From: Bacteroidota bacterium
GTDB lineage: Bacteria > Bacteroidota > Bacteroidia > Cytophagales > Cyclobacteriaceae
Direction: 5' to 3'
Assembly: GCA_023393375.1 (NCBI GenBank)
Contig: JAEWLI010000106.1
Span: 1 to 30,952, forward strand
Length of the DNA stretch: 30,952 nt
Shown piece by piece: positions 9,153 through 16,901 of this stretch. The translations under genes and the position numbers were made by a program. Each line of letters starts with the position of its first letter. Within the stretch, counting starts at the first letter, position 1. The notes beneath the pieces were generated by a model. That model was given only the letters and a program-made list of their open reading frames with translations, was not told where the DNA came from and made no database searches.

Positions 9153-9176
9153 CAGAAAATAAATATTTATTTTCTG
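9153..9176. promoter_or_regulatory. Perfect 24-bp palindrome, possible operator
   Basis: CAGAAAATAAAT (9153-9164) is followed immediately by its exact reverse complement ATTTATTTTCTG. It lies 86 bases upstream of the lhgO -7 box and about 180 bases from the divergent glucosaminidase start. No T tract or terminator geometry accompanies it, so a dimeric protein-binding site is more plausible than a terminator. The binding protein is unknown. Confidence 0.45.
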
Positions 9177-9262
9177 GTTCACTCTATCTTTCAATAATCA
9201 GACCATATTAAAAAATATATTAATTTTATTTTATAAAATCATTCAAATATGCAATTGTTTTT

Positions 9263-9270
9263 TATCTTTG
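9263..9270 (+). promoter_or_regulatory. Bacteroidota-type -7 box of lhgO
   Basis: TATCTTTG matches the TAnnTTTG -7 consensus exactly and lies 57 bases before the ATG at 9328. I found no good TTTG -33 element at the expected distance. The box overlaps a possible TTG start codon at 9268, which argues against that codon being used. Confidence 0.45.
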
Positions 9271-9327
9271 TATTTGCATTCAAACATTTGGGTTAATCAG
9301 ATTCTCATACAATTTAAGTTTACATTG

Positions 9328-10527
9328 ATGAAATACGATATCATAATAATTGGTGGTGGCATAGTAGGTCTAGCTTCCGCATATCAGATTAAAAAAGCTC
9401 GTCCTGATTTAAACCTAGCTGTATTAGAGAAAGAGAATAGAGTAGCTGCTCACCAAACTGGCAATAACAGCGGAGTAATCCACTCGGGTTTGTATTATAA
9501 ACCAGGCAGTTTAAAAGCTTTGAACTGTATCAAAGGGTATAATCTAATTGTTGATTTCTGTAAAAAAGAGGGCATTCCTCACGAAATATGTGGTAAAATA
9601 GTAGTAGCTACTGATCAAGTAGAAGTGCCAAGACTGGAAACTTTATATGAAAGAGGCGTTCAAAACGGGTTAAAAAATATAAAGAAACTTAAAAAAGAAG
9701 AACTGAAAGATTATGAACCCCATGTAACTGGTGTAGCTGGCCTTTTTGTGCCTCAAACCGGGATTATTGACTTTAAGGCGGTATCAAATAAATATGCTGA
9801 GAAGATTGTAGAACTTGGTGGCGAGGTATTGTTGAGCAGAAAAGTTGAAAATATAGTAAAGAAAAATAATTCGATTCATATTGAAACCACTTTGGGCCAA
9901 TATGAAACAAACCTGGTTATAAACTGTGCTGGATTATATTCTGATAAAATAGCGAGCCTAACAGTACCCAATCTAGATGTGCGAATTATTCCATTCAGGG
10001 GGGAATATTATAAAATCAAAGAATCAAAGCACTATTTGGTAAAAAATCTTATTTATCCTGTGCCAGATCCGGCTTTCCCATTTTTGGGTGTTCATTATAC
10101 CCGAATGATCGAAGGAGGAATAGAAGCTGGCCCAAACGCAGTTTTTGCAATGGCAAAAGAAGGTTATAAGAAAAGTGATATAAATTTAAAAGAGCTTTTT
10201 GAAAGTTTAGGATGGCCTGGCTTTCGCAAAGTGGCTGGCAAATACTGGAAAACGGGAATGGGCGAATATTATAGGTCGTTTTCGAAAGCAGCCTTTACAA
10301 AAGCATTACAAAAACTGATCCCTGAAATTCAACAAGACGACCTCATTCCGGGGGGAGCTGGTGTGAGGGCGCAGGCTTGCGATAGAACTGGTGGGTTGCT
10401 GGATGATTTTCTGATACTGGAAAGTGAACATGTTATTAATGTATGCAATGCTCCTTCCCCAGCTGCTACTTCTTCACTCTCAATTGGTGCCACAGTAGCA
10501 GAAAAAGTAATGGAAAGATATAAATAG
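9328..10527 (+). CDS. lhgO: L-2-hydroxyglutarate oxidase
   Basis: The start is set at ATG 9328, where the product begins MKYDIIIIGGGIVGLASAYQ, a textbook FAD-binding Rossmann motif. An upstream TTG would add 20 residues ahead of it. The 399-residue protein belongs to the DAO-like FAD oxidoreductases and matches LhgO closely: NNSGVIHSGLYYKPGSLKA, an RG-x-x-NG segment, PQTGIIDF near the middle, NCAGLYSDKIA, IPFRGEYY and a C-terminal GAGVRAQACD motif. LhgO oxidises L-2-hydroxyglutarate, a side product of central metabolism, to 2-oxoglutarate and passes electrons to the membrane quinone pool. A hairpin terminator follows. Confidence 0.93.
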   Translation: MKYDIIIIGGGIVGLASAYQIKKARPDLNLAVLEKENRVAAHQTGNNSGVIHSGLYYKPGSLKALNCIKGYNLIVDFCKKEGIPHEICGKIVVATDQVEVPRLETLYERGVQNGLKNIKKLKKEELKDYEPHVTGVAGLFVPQTGIIDFKAVSNKYAEKIVELGGEVLLSRKVENIVKKNNSIHIETTLGQYETNLVINCAGLYSDKIASLTVPNLDVRIIPFRGEYYKIKESKHYLVKNLIYPVPDPAFPFLGVHYTRMIEGGIEAGPNAVFAMAKEGYKKSDINLKELFESLGWPGFRKVAGKYWKTGMGEYYRSFSKAAFTKALQKLIPEIQQDDLIPGGAGVRAQACDRTGGLLDDFLILESEHVINVCNAPSPAATSSLSIGATVAEKVMERYK

Positions 10528-10542
10528 AATAATTGTGTGATC

Positions 10543-10581
10543 GGCAGGTAGCTTCATATTTGTGAACTACTTGCCATTTTT
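10543..10581 (+). terminator. Terminator of lhgO, touching the convergent gene's stop
   Basis: GGCAGGTAG (10543-10551) pairs with CTACTTGCC (10567-10575) with one G-T wobble, with an inner TTCA/TGAA extension, then ATTTTTA. The T tract reaches 10581, overlapping the stop codon of the convergent minus-strand gene (10580-10582). On the minus strand it lacks a T tract. Confidence 0.72.
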
Positions 10582-11524
10582 ACATACAAGACAATAACCT
10601 TTCCACATCTATATTGCCACCACTAAGTATAATTCCTACCTTTTGAAAAGCCAGCTTTTCTTTATTTTTAATAGCAGCAGCCAATGGCACAGCAGAAGAA
10701 GGCTCGATTACTATTTTCATCCTTTCCCATACTAATTTCATCGCCTTTTTGATTTCATTATCATTTACCATCCAGATATCTTTCACATACTTTCCAATAA
10801 TTTCAAAATTCTTAATTCCAACAGTTGTCAATAATCCATCTGCAATGGTAGCAGGATGTTCTACCGGAGTGATCGCCCCCCTTTGAAACGAGAGAAAAGC
10901 ATCACTTGCACCTTCTGGTTCGCAACCTACTACCTTAATACTTTTATTGGAATAAAATGCTGTCATTGTTGTTCCAGCCAGCAATCCACCTCCACCCACC
11001 GGAGCCAATAACCAATCTATGTCGGAAATCTCACTTAAAAGCTCTCTGGCTGCGGTAGCCTGACCCGCTATGATGGTATCATCATCAAATGGTGGGATAA
11101 ACCTTGCTCCAGTACGTGTTACTACTTTTTTCAAACCTTCCTCACGGGCTTTCAAAGTAGGAGCACAAAAGAATACTTCTGCACCATAACCCACTACTGC
11201 TTCGATTTTTACCCTTGATGCATTTTCAGGCATTACGATGTACGCAGGGACATTGCATAATTTAGCAGCATATGCCAACGCTTGAGCATGATTTCCCGAT
11301 GAATGTGTGGCCACACCATTGCGTAATTGTTCCTTAGAAAGTGACATAACCGCATTGACAGCCCCCCTGATTTTGAATGATCCTGTCTTTTGGAAGTTTT
11401 CACATTTAAAAAATAATTGACAACCCATCATTTCGTTCAGGTTGCCTGAAGTAATCACAGGAGTTCGATGAATATATTCTTGTATGTTTTGTTCGGCCCT
11501 TTCTATATCAATTAATCCTATCAT
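10580..11524 (-). CDS. PLP-dependent threonine/serine ammonia-lyase or racemase-like enzyme
   Basis: The start is placed at ATG 11524 (MIGLIDIERAEQNI), because the frame before it opens only with TTG and overlaps the upstream stop. The 314-residue product is fold-type II PLP enzyme: PLP-lysine in GSFKIRGA (K51), SSGNHAQALAYAA, and the phosphate-binding loop PVGGGGLLAGT. It lacks the C-terminal ACT-like regulatory domain of biosynthetic IlvA, so it fits the short group that includes catabolic threonine dehydratase, serine racemase and threo-3-hydroxyaspartate ammonia-lyase. Sequence reading alone does not separate these. It starts 5 bases after the upstream hypothetical gene, so the two form an operon. 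Confidence 0.88.
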   Translation of the reverse strand: MIGLIDIERAEQNIQEYIHRTPVITSGNLNEMMGCQLFFKCENFQKTGSFKIRGAVNAVMSLSKEQLRNGVATHSSGNHAQALAYAAKLCNVPAYIVMPENASRVKIEAVVGYGAEVFFCAPTLKAREEGLKKVVTRTGARFIPPFDDDTIIAGQATAARELLSEISDIDWLLAPVGGGGLLAGTTMTAFYSNKSIKVVGCEPEGASDAFLSFQRGAITPVEHPATIADGLLTTVGIKNFEIIGKYVKDIWMVNDNEIKKAMKLVWERMKIVIEPSSAVPLAAAIKNKEKLAFQKVGIILSGGNIDVERLLSCM

Positions 11525-11529
11525 GAAAA

Positions 11530-12231
11530 TCAATCCCGCTCTCTAATAGAAAAATCATCAAGTTTATTCGTATAAGCAAGGTTTAAAGCAAATACATCAT
11601 CTTCAATATTGGTAAAACCAATGCTTTGAAAAAAAGCGGCCAATTTATAAAATGCCTGCTCCTCATCTGCCTCCAATGCATCCAGATTCAATTTCTCCAG
11701 CCACTTTTTTTCCTCCTCATTTATGGGATCCTGAGGGGTATGTTGAAGCGTAAATAACCGAAACACCATTAGTGAACATCCATTTCCAAACCGGCTGATA
11801 GCGTCTTTTATAGCCACAACTGAAAGATTTCTACCCCTATATTTTTCGGATATTTCTATGAATTGCAATACAAACAAATTATCTCCATTAAAAATGTCGA
11901 AATTTTTTGCATCAATACTTTTTAAAACATCATTTTCACCATCCCAAATACACTCGCTAATAACTAACAGATCATGATCTGAATCAAATAATTCATATAA
12001 ACTAAACCCATCTTGCTCAGCTAAACTGATATTTACATACATAAAACTGAATTTTCCAGCTATATCTATCAATTTTTCATCTTCATCAAAAACCAAAATA
12101 GATCCATTGATTTCGGTCAGGTATTTTGATTCATCATTTGACGCCATTGTTGCGTAAGAGGAGTATTCAATACTAAATAGTTCTTCCATAAATTGAGTTT
12201 GTAATTCAATAAATTTAGGGGAATAACTCAA
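11530..12231 (-). CDS. Hypothetical protein with a GNAT-like C-terminal half
   Basis: I do not recognise this 233-residue acidic protein with confidence. The C-terminal half carries features suggestive of a divergent GCN5-related acetyltransferase: ISEKYRGRNLSVVAIKDAI (about residues 130-150), which looks like the acyl-CoA-binding loop followed by its helix, and FYKLAAFFQSIGFTNIED near the end, which looks like the final K-F-x-x-x-GF motif. The N-terminal half (LVFDEDEKLIDIAGKFSFMY) could supply the first strands. There is no signal peptide or membrane segment. It is the first gene of a pair with the PLP enzyme. The GNAT call is an inference. Confidence 0.72.
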   Translation of the reverse strand: MSYSPKFIELQTQFMEELFSIEYSSYATMASNDESKYLTEINGSILVFDEDEKLIDIAGKFSFMYVNISLAEQDGFSLYELFDSDHDLLVISECIWDGENDVLKSIDAKNFDIFNGDNLFVLQFIEISEKYRGRNLSVVAIKDAISRFGNGCSLMVFRLFTLQHTPQDPINEEEKKWLEKLNLDALEADEEQAFYKLAAFFQSIGFTNIEDDVFALNLAYTNKLDDFSIRERD

Positions 12232-12254
12232 AAAACGAAGATATTTTTTAACTT

Positions 12255-12262
12255 TATTTTTG
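12255..12262 (+). promoter_or_regulatory. -7 box of the small lipoprotein gene
   Basis: TATTTTTG matches TAnnTTTG and lies 27 bases before the ATG at 12290, in the 58-bp gap between divergent genes. No clear -33 element was found. Confidence 0.4.
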
Positions 12263-12289
12263 TAAGGCCACTATTAAATAAACGCAGAG

Positions 12290-12937
12290 ATGAACCGAAT
12301 GAATAATCTAATGATCATGATCTTTGTGATACTACTGTTTTCTTCATGTGGTTCACGACTGAGGAACGACTGGTATCAACAAGCGATTAAAACCCATCAA
12401 AATCAGCAACATCCCCATCAGTATCAACCGGGTGAATTTATTTTGATAGATAATGAATTTATATCCAAACAATCTTGCTCAGTCCAAATTATTGAACAAC
12501 TTCAAACACTGTTTCATCATCAACAACAGGAGATAAAAAACTTGTTACCAGAAAAACCTATCGACATTTCGATTCAGGAACTTCCGGATATTGCTCCGGA
12601 CACATTGATCTATTATATCCGTTATCTCAATGATTGTAATAAAGTATTATTGCACTATAAGGAAAGTAAAGAAAAATATCAGCTTATTGTGAACAAAATA
12701 GAGGAACAGTTGAATATTTACAAATCTTTTTTATCAACCTTTAATCTCTCTGTTTATAATCTGGATGTTGATCACTTGGATAGTGTTTTTGTTTTGCATC
12801 AATATGTGATCGAACAGGATAATAAAAATTCTTTACCCATATTATCTACATTTGAAGTGGATAAAACCACTCATATGATATTATCAGAAAAAATAATAAA
12901 ACCGGAGGAATTATTGATATCCAATCCAGATTGCTAA
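12290..12937 (+). CDS. Hypothetical small lipoprotein
   Basis: The product is 215 residues and starts with a lipoprotein signal: a hydrophobic stretch (MIMIFVILLF) followed by lipobox FSSC with the acylated cysteine at residue 20. An internal ATG four codons in (MNNLMIM) could equally be the start. The mature part is rich in Q, H, I and N, is probably mostly helical, and contains a P-rich turn (LLPEKPIDISIQELPDIAPD). No family is recognised. Its last 27 bases overlap the end of the convergent transporter gene. Confidence 0.75.
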   Translation: MNRMNNLMIMIFVILLFSSCGSRLRNDWYQQAIKTHQNQQHPHQYQPGEFILIDNEFISKQSCSVQIIEQLQTLFHHQQQEIKNLLPEKPIDISIQELPDIAPDTLIYYIRYLNDCNKVLLHYKESKEKYQLIVNKIEEQLNIYKSFLSTFNLSVYNLDVDHLDSVFVLHQYVIEQDNKNSLPILSTFEVDKTTHMILSEKIIKPEELLISNPDC

Positions 12938-14296
12938 TGCCATTGCCAAAGACCCTAAAATCCATATCTTGATCATCAGGGGAAATATAAACTTGAACCA
13001 TTTTTCATAAGGTATTCCGGCAATACCGAGAATCCCCATTAAAACTGCATTTGTAGGCACTAACATATTGGTAAAACCATCGCCAAACTGATAGGCCAAT
13101 ACCGCAGTTTGACGTGATACAGAAGTCAGATCTGCAATGGGAACCATTAAAGGCATGGTCACATAGGCCTGACCACTTCCGGAAGGGATAAAGAAATTGA
13201 GTACACTCTGGATCCAAAACATACCCATCGCTGCGATTTCCGGACCTGTTTGTTGCAATGGTGTAGCTAAAGCATGTACAATAGTATGTAAAACCTGACC
13301 GTCTATAAGTATTAATGCGATAGCCCTCGCAAATCCAATTAATAAAGCCGTTGTTGTGAGCTCTGTTGCCCCTTTGGCAAATTCTATAGCAGCTTTATTC
13401 GCAGAAACTCCCCCAATTATAGCAGCCAATATACCTAATACTAAAAACACTGCCCCTAATTCTGTTAAATACCATTCCCATCCGGAAAGTCCTGAAATTC
13501 CATAAACAATAAGTGCAATGGCTAACATGGTAAATATAAGTATTACCATATGTGTCCCCTTTAATTCCGGGTAGGATGAATTTGATTCAGGTAAAACTTC
13601 TTGCTCATGTTGAGGACTTAATTTATTTTTCTTTGTGTACCCCAGCACATGAAAATAGCCGATCAGAAAAAATGGAACCAAAAGAAACAAGCGGTAGGTT
13701 ATTCCCGAAGCAGGCTGCAATCCTGCAATATTTTGGGCTACGATCACTGTAAACGGATTAAATGCAGCTACACCGTATCCTATGCCATAACCCACCACCA
13801 TGATGCCAATAGCGGTAGTTTTATCAGCTCCCATTGCCAAACAAAGGGCTATTAACACTGCAACAAAAGGCAAATATTCTTCTGCCATGCCAAGTGTACC
13901 AGACCCGATAGAAAAAGTAAGCATACCAATCAGGATCAGCAACCATGGCCTGGAACCGAATTTTTTCAATACCTTTCCCAAAACTGCATCGATCGTGCCG
14001 GTGGCTTTAATCACTGCTAGCGCACCTCCTATAATAAAAATAAAGAAGATGATATTTTGGGTATCAGCAAATGCCCTGGGAATAGCAGTAAATATGTGCC
14101 AGGGAGCCAGCCAGGTTCTCTTTTCAAAAGTTTGATAGGTATCTGGCACAACAGCAGGGTGACCTGATCCGTCATCTACAGTTTCATATGCTCCTTGTGG
14201 AAGGAAATAGGTAGCAATCTGAGCCAGTATCATCATAGAAAATAAAAGCACCAGCGTGTTGGGCACTTTAAACTGAAATCTTTTCTTTTCTTCCAA
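12911..14296 (-). CDS. YfcC family transporter
   Basis: This 461-residue integral membrane protein has about 12 hydrophobic segments. The opening KVPNTLVLLFSMMILAQIAT and the following FLPQGAYE are characteristic of the YfcC/COG1288 family (annotated as C4-dicarboxylate or basic amino-acid carriers of the ArsB/NhaD-like superfamily). Other family features are GTLGMAEEYLPF, IGYGVAAFNPFTV and the late re-entrant-like IPSGSGQAYVTMPLMVPIAD. The substrate cannot be told from sequence. The C-terminus overlaps the convergent lipoprotein gene by 27 bases. Upstream on the same strand lie the UPF0316 and radA genes. Confidence 0.9.
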   Translation of the reverse strand: MEEKKRFQFKVPNTLVLLFSMMILAQIATYFLPQGAYETVDDGSGHPAVVPDTYQTFEKRTWLAPWHIFTAIPRAFADTQNIIFFIFIIGGALAVIKATGTIDAVLGKVLKKFGSRPWLLILIGMLTFSIGSGTLGMAEEYLPFVAVLIALCLAMGADKTTAIGIMVVGYGIGYGVAAFNPFTVIVAQNIAGLQPASGITYRLFLLVPFFLIGYFHVLGYTKKNKLSPQHEQEVLPESNSSYPELKGTHMVILIFTMLAIALIVYGISGLSGWEWYLTELGAVFLVLGILAAIIGGVSANKAAIEFAKGATELTTTALLIGFARAIALILIDGQVLHTIVHALATPLQQTGPEIAAMGMFWIQSVLNFFIPSGSGQAYVTMPLMVPIADLTSVSRQTAVLAYQFGDGFTNMLVPTNAVLMGILGIAGIPYEKWFKFIFPLMIKIWILGSLAMALAIWIGYQ

Positions 14297-14334
14297 AATG
14301 GTAATATTTTAAAAATTTTATATTGGAGCAGTAA

Positions 14335-14934
14335 TTATCTTCTTTTTAAGCTAAAGAATCTGAACCCGTCCCTTCTGTTACCAGCCGCAGGCAGCTGTTC
14401 ATCCCTTACTTTTTTTACATTTTCTACGGTATAAAATGCCCGTGGATTATAATTTTTAATGATCTCGATGATCTCTTTAAGCTGGTATCTTTTGATCACC
14501 ATGAACACAATATTTACTTTGCCATCTCTGCCTTCAGCTGGGATGTTGGTAAAATAGAATTGTTTCTCCCTGAAATGATCAACTAGTTCTGTCGCATCCC
14601 TTCTGGTGATTACCCGCACTACCACATTTCCCAGTGCCAATTTTTCTTCTATGTGCATTCCTACAAAAGTTCCGGCAGCGAATCCACATGAAAATGCGAT
14701 ATATGAAAATACATTGTCGATGTTTTGAAAAATCTGACTAATTGCTATTAACCAAATCAGTGACTCAAAGAATCCCAAAAGGGGGGCCAGGAATTTTTTG
14801 CCACCCATTACAAAAATAATGCGGAGCGTGGCTATGGAAACATCGATGATGCGTGCGAAAAAAATCAAGAGAGGGAGAATGACATATAAAAATACTCCCG
14901 AACTTATACCCAAACCTTCAAAAAATTGCTCCAT
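14335..14934 (-). CDS. UPF0316 membrane protein (DUF5698 + DUF2179)
   Basis: The 199-residue protein has three hydrophobic helices in the first about 90 residues (VFLYVILPLLIFFARIIDVS, LGFFESLIWLIAISQIF, YIAFSCGFAAGTFVG) with the family signature ARIIDVSIATLRIIFV. A cytoplasmic DUF2179-type domain follows (VVVRVITRRDATELVD, GKVNIVFMVIKRYQLKEI, NPRAFYTVENVKKV), then a basic tail. Its length matches UPF0316. The C-terminal domain is shared with YitT-type membrane proteins; a ligand-sensing role is only a guess. It starts 14 bases after the radA stop, so the two are probably cotranscribed. Confidence 0.88.
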   Translation of the reverse strand: MEQFFEGLGISSGVFLYVILPLLIFFARIIDVSIATLRIIFVMGGKKFLAPLLGFFESLIWLIAISQIFQNIDNVFSYIAFSCGFAAGTFVGMHIEEKLALGNVVVRVITRRDATELVDHFREKQFYFTNIPAEGRDGKVNIVFMVIKRYQLKEIIEIIKNYNPRAFYTVENVKKVRDEQLPAAGNRRDGFRFFSLKRR

Positions 14935-14948
14935 CTGCTATTCGATAT

Positions 14949-16322
14949 TTATCCAAACAAATCTGAAAAGATATCTTCTAATTTCCCAACTGCTTTAACA
15001 TCTATTTTATATTTATTTGGTAAAATTGATTTTTGATACCTGGATATGAATATTTTTTTAAAACCCAGTTTTTCGGCTTCCGATATCCGGTTTTCAATAC
15101 GATTGATAGCCCTTATTTCTCCTCCCAAACCTATTTCACCCGCAAAACAAATTTTTTCTTCTACTGGAATATCCTGAAATGAAGATATTAAAGACACACA
15201 AATGGCCAGATCAAGGGCAGGATCTTCCACTTTTAACCCTCCGGCAATATTAAGAAAAACATCCTGCATACCTAACCGAAAACCTGCCCGCTTTTCAAGA
15301 ACAGCAATCAGCATACTCAATTGTTTTGAATCAAATCCAGTAGAAGTTCGTTGGGGGGTGCCGTAGTTGGTGGGAGTAACCAAAGACTGGATCTCAATTA
15401 GCAATGGCCGGTTTCCTTCCAAAGTTGCCCCAATGGTCACTCCACTTAAATCGTGCTCTCTTTGTGTAATCAGAATTTCGGAAGGGTTGGTAACTTCCCT
15501 TAATCCCCGATCGCCCATTTCATAAATACCTAATTCTGAAGTAGAACCAAACCGGTTTTTGGTAGTTCGCAATATACGATAAATATGATGCCTGTCCCCT
15601 TCAAATTGTAAAACGGTATCCACCATGTGTTCCAGCATCTTTGGTCCGGCAAGCATACCATCTTTGGTAATATGGCCAATTACAAACACCGGAGTATTCG
15701 TCTCTTTTGCAAAACGGATCAACTCGGCAGTACACTGACGTACCTGTGAAATGCTCCCTGCTGACGATTCAATATAAGATGAATACAACGTTTGGATAGA
15801 ATCTATTACTACAAGGTCGGGTTTTACCTCTTCTATTTGTTGAAAAATATTTTGGGTAGAAGTCTCGGCAAGGATGTAACAATGTGGTGATTGGATATCG
15901 ATGCGCTCAGCCCTCATCTTTATTTGTGATATACTTTCTTCACCTGATACATAAAGTACTTGCAGGTTTTTTAGCTTTAACGCAATTTGCAGCATCAGTG
16001 TAGATTTTCCAATACCTGGTTCCCCTCCTATTAGTACCAAAGAACCCGGCACGATACCACCTCCCAATGTCCTGTCAAGTTCATTATCCCCACTTCCTAT
16101 TCGAACCTCCCCTTCCGTTTCTATGGCAGAAAGTGATTTGGCTTTAGCCACTTTTATGCTTCCCGGAGATGTGGGTTTCCAGGAATGTGCTGTGTTTTCA
16201 TCTTTTTGAATTATTTCTTCTACAATCGTGTTCCATTCTCCACATGCATAACATCTTCCCGACCATTTGGCTGATTGTGCCCCACAATTTTGACAAAAAA
16301 ATGACGTTTTGGTTTTTTTCAT
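14949..16322 (-). CDS. radA: DNA repair protein RadA (Sms)
   Basis: RadA is a RecA-like DNA helicase that promotes branch migration in recombinational repair. The 457-residue protein has all its parts: an N-terminal C4 zinc finger (C10, C13, C24, C27), a Walker A GGEPGIGKST (residues 99-108), the RadA-specific KNRFGS motif, and a C-terminal Lon-protease-like domain (VFLNIAGGLKVEDPALDLAI) that lacks protease activity in the family. The minus-strand leader contains GAGGAGGAA about 16 bases before the ATG, an SD-like sequence that is uncommon for this phylum but rather far from the start. Confidence 0.97.
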   Translation of the reverse strand: MKKTKTSFFCQNCGAQSAKWSGRCYACGEWNTIVEEIIQKDENTAHSWKPTSPGSIKVAKAKSLSAIETEGEVRIGSGDNELDRTLGGGIVPGSLVLIGGEPGIGKSTLMLQIALKLKNLQVLYVSGEESISQIKMRAERIDIQSPHCYILAETSTQNIFQQIEEVKPDLVVIDSIQTLYSSYIESSAGSISQVRQCTAELIRFAKETNTPVFVIGHITKDGMLAGPKMLEHMVDTVLQFEGDRHHIYRILRTTKNRFGSTSELGIYEMGDRGLREVTNPSEILITQREHDLSGVTIGATLEGNRPLLIEIQSLVTPTNYGTPQRTSTGFDSKQLSMLIAVLEKRAGFRLGMQDVFLNIAGGLKVEDPALDLAICVSLISSFQDIPVEEKICFAGEIGLGGEIRAINRIENRISEAEKLGFKKIFISRYQKSILPNKYKIDVKAVGKLEDIFSDLFG

Positions 16323-16500
16323 GAAAAAGATGATTCCTCCTCTAAGTTAAGGAAGAAATGTATTTTACACAATTTAGCTTTCATGAGTTTGATTTGGGAT
16401 GGTATAAATATGAAGGGACAAGCATAAAAGTATATTTGCATACTTTACGCCTGTCACCTGTCATCGGTCAACGCTATAAGTGAAGATGCGAGAAAATTCT

Positions 16501-16538
16501 TAAAAAATGCGCCTACCTGGATGCCTCCACCCAGGGGC
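16501..16538 (-). terminator. Probable terminator of the NifX-like gene
   Basis: Read on the minus strand, GCC-CCTGG (16538-16531) pairs with CCAGG-TA-GGC (16520-16511) around a purine-rich loop, then GCA and a run of six T (complement of 16502-16507). It lies about 50 bases after the gene's stop. A second small hairpin (GAATT/AATTC near 16541-16554) is adjacent. Confidence 0.5.
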
Positions 16539-16586
16539 AGGAATTAAAAAATTCAAATTAAAAGCAATGGCTGAGAAAAGAAGACC

Positions 16587-16901
16587 TTATTGCATGACCG
16601 TAAGATTATTGATTTCACCTTGATAAACTATAGGCATGATGCCCCTTTTTAATAGTTGGTTTTCCAAAGGCGCCCCTATTTGGGCAGAATAGAGGGCCTG
16701 GCAATCGCTGATCAGGTTATATACATTGTCTAACTCTCCGTTTTCGATTCTGCTATATGCAGAACGGGTTTTCAAACTAATATTTCTGGTTTCAACAAAA
16801 TTTACTTCAGGTCCTTTTATATTAAAAATGTAGAAGCTGCCATTTGAGCCAAAATCCTCATCTACAATAAACCCATCAGATGTTGTTACGGCAATTTTCA
16901 T
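16587..16901 (-). CDS. NifX/NifB-like (dinitrogenase FeMo-cofactor family) small protein
   Basis: The 104-residue protein begins MKIAVTTSDGFIVDEDFGSN, the typical start of the single-domain NifX/NifB/VnfX fold (usually S-x-x-G-x-x-x-x-x-FG-x-A/S). It continues with FYIFNIKG and ends with a region (LISDCQALYSAQIGAPLENQLLKRGI) that aligns with the family's D-x-V-x-x-x-IG-x-x-x-x-x-L-x-x-x-GI core. In nitrogen fixers the domain binds iron-molybdenum cofactor intermediates. Here there are no nif genes near it and the usual histidine after FG-x is replaced. A general metal-cluster or redox role is possible. It is monocistronic, flanked by a 264-bp gap and a 436-bp gap. Confidence 0.8.
   Translation of the reverse strand: MKIAVTTSDGFIVDEDFGSNGSFYIFNIKGPEVNFVETRNISLKTRSAYSRIENGELDNVYNLISDCQALYSAQIGAPLENQLLKRGIMPIVYQGEINNLTVMQ

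Larger units (their letters stand above)
8976..9327. other. 352-bp AT-rich divergent intergenic region
   Basis: This gap between the minus-strand glucosaminidase and the plus-strand lhgO has no coding frame or RNA gene I can recognise. It contains a 7-bp stem pair (CAATTAT 9063-9069, ATAATTG 9077-9083), the perfect 24-bp palindrome listed separately, a 12-bp palindrome ATTTTATAAAAT (9228-9239), and the lhgO -7 box. The cluster of dyads near a promoter suggests regulation of one or both neighbours. Confidence 0.6.

Noticed and set aside
13552..14135. Plus-strand frames opposite the YfcC transporter
   Set aside because: They are shadow frames of a membrane-protein gene, without coherent motifs.
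16421..16446. Hairpin AAAGTAT/ATACTTT in the radA upstream gap as a terminator or RNA gene
   Set aside because: It is only 7 A/T-rich pairs with no T tract, within chance expectation for this composition.
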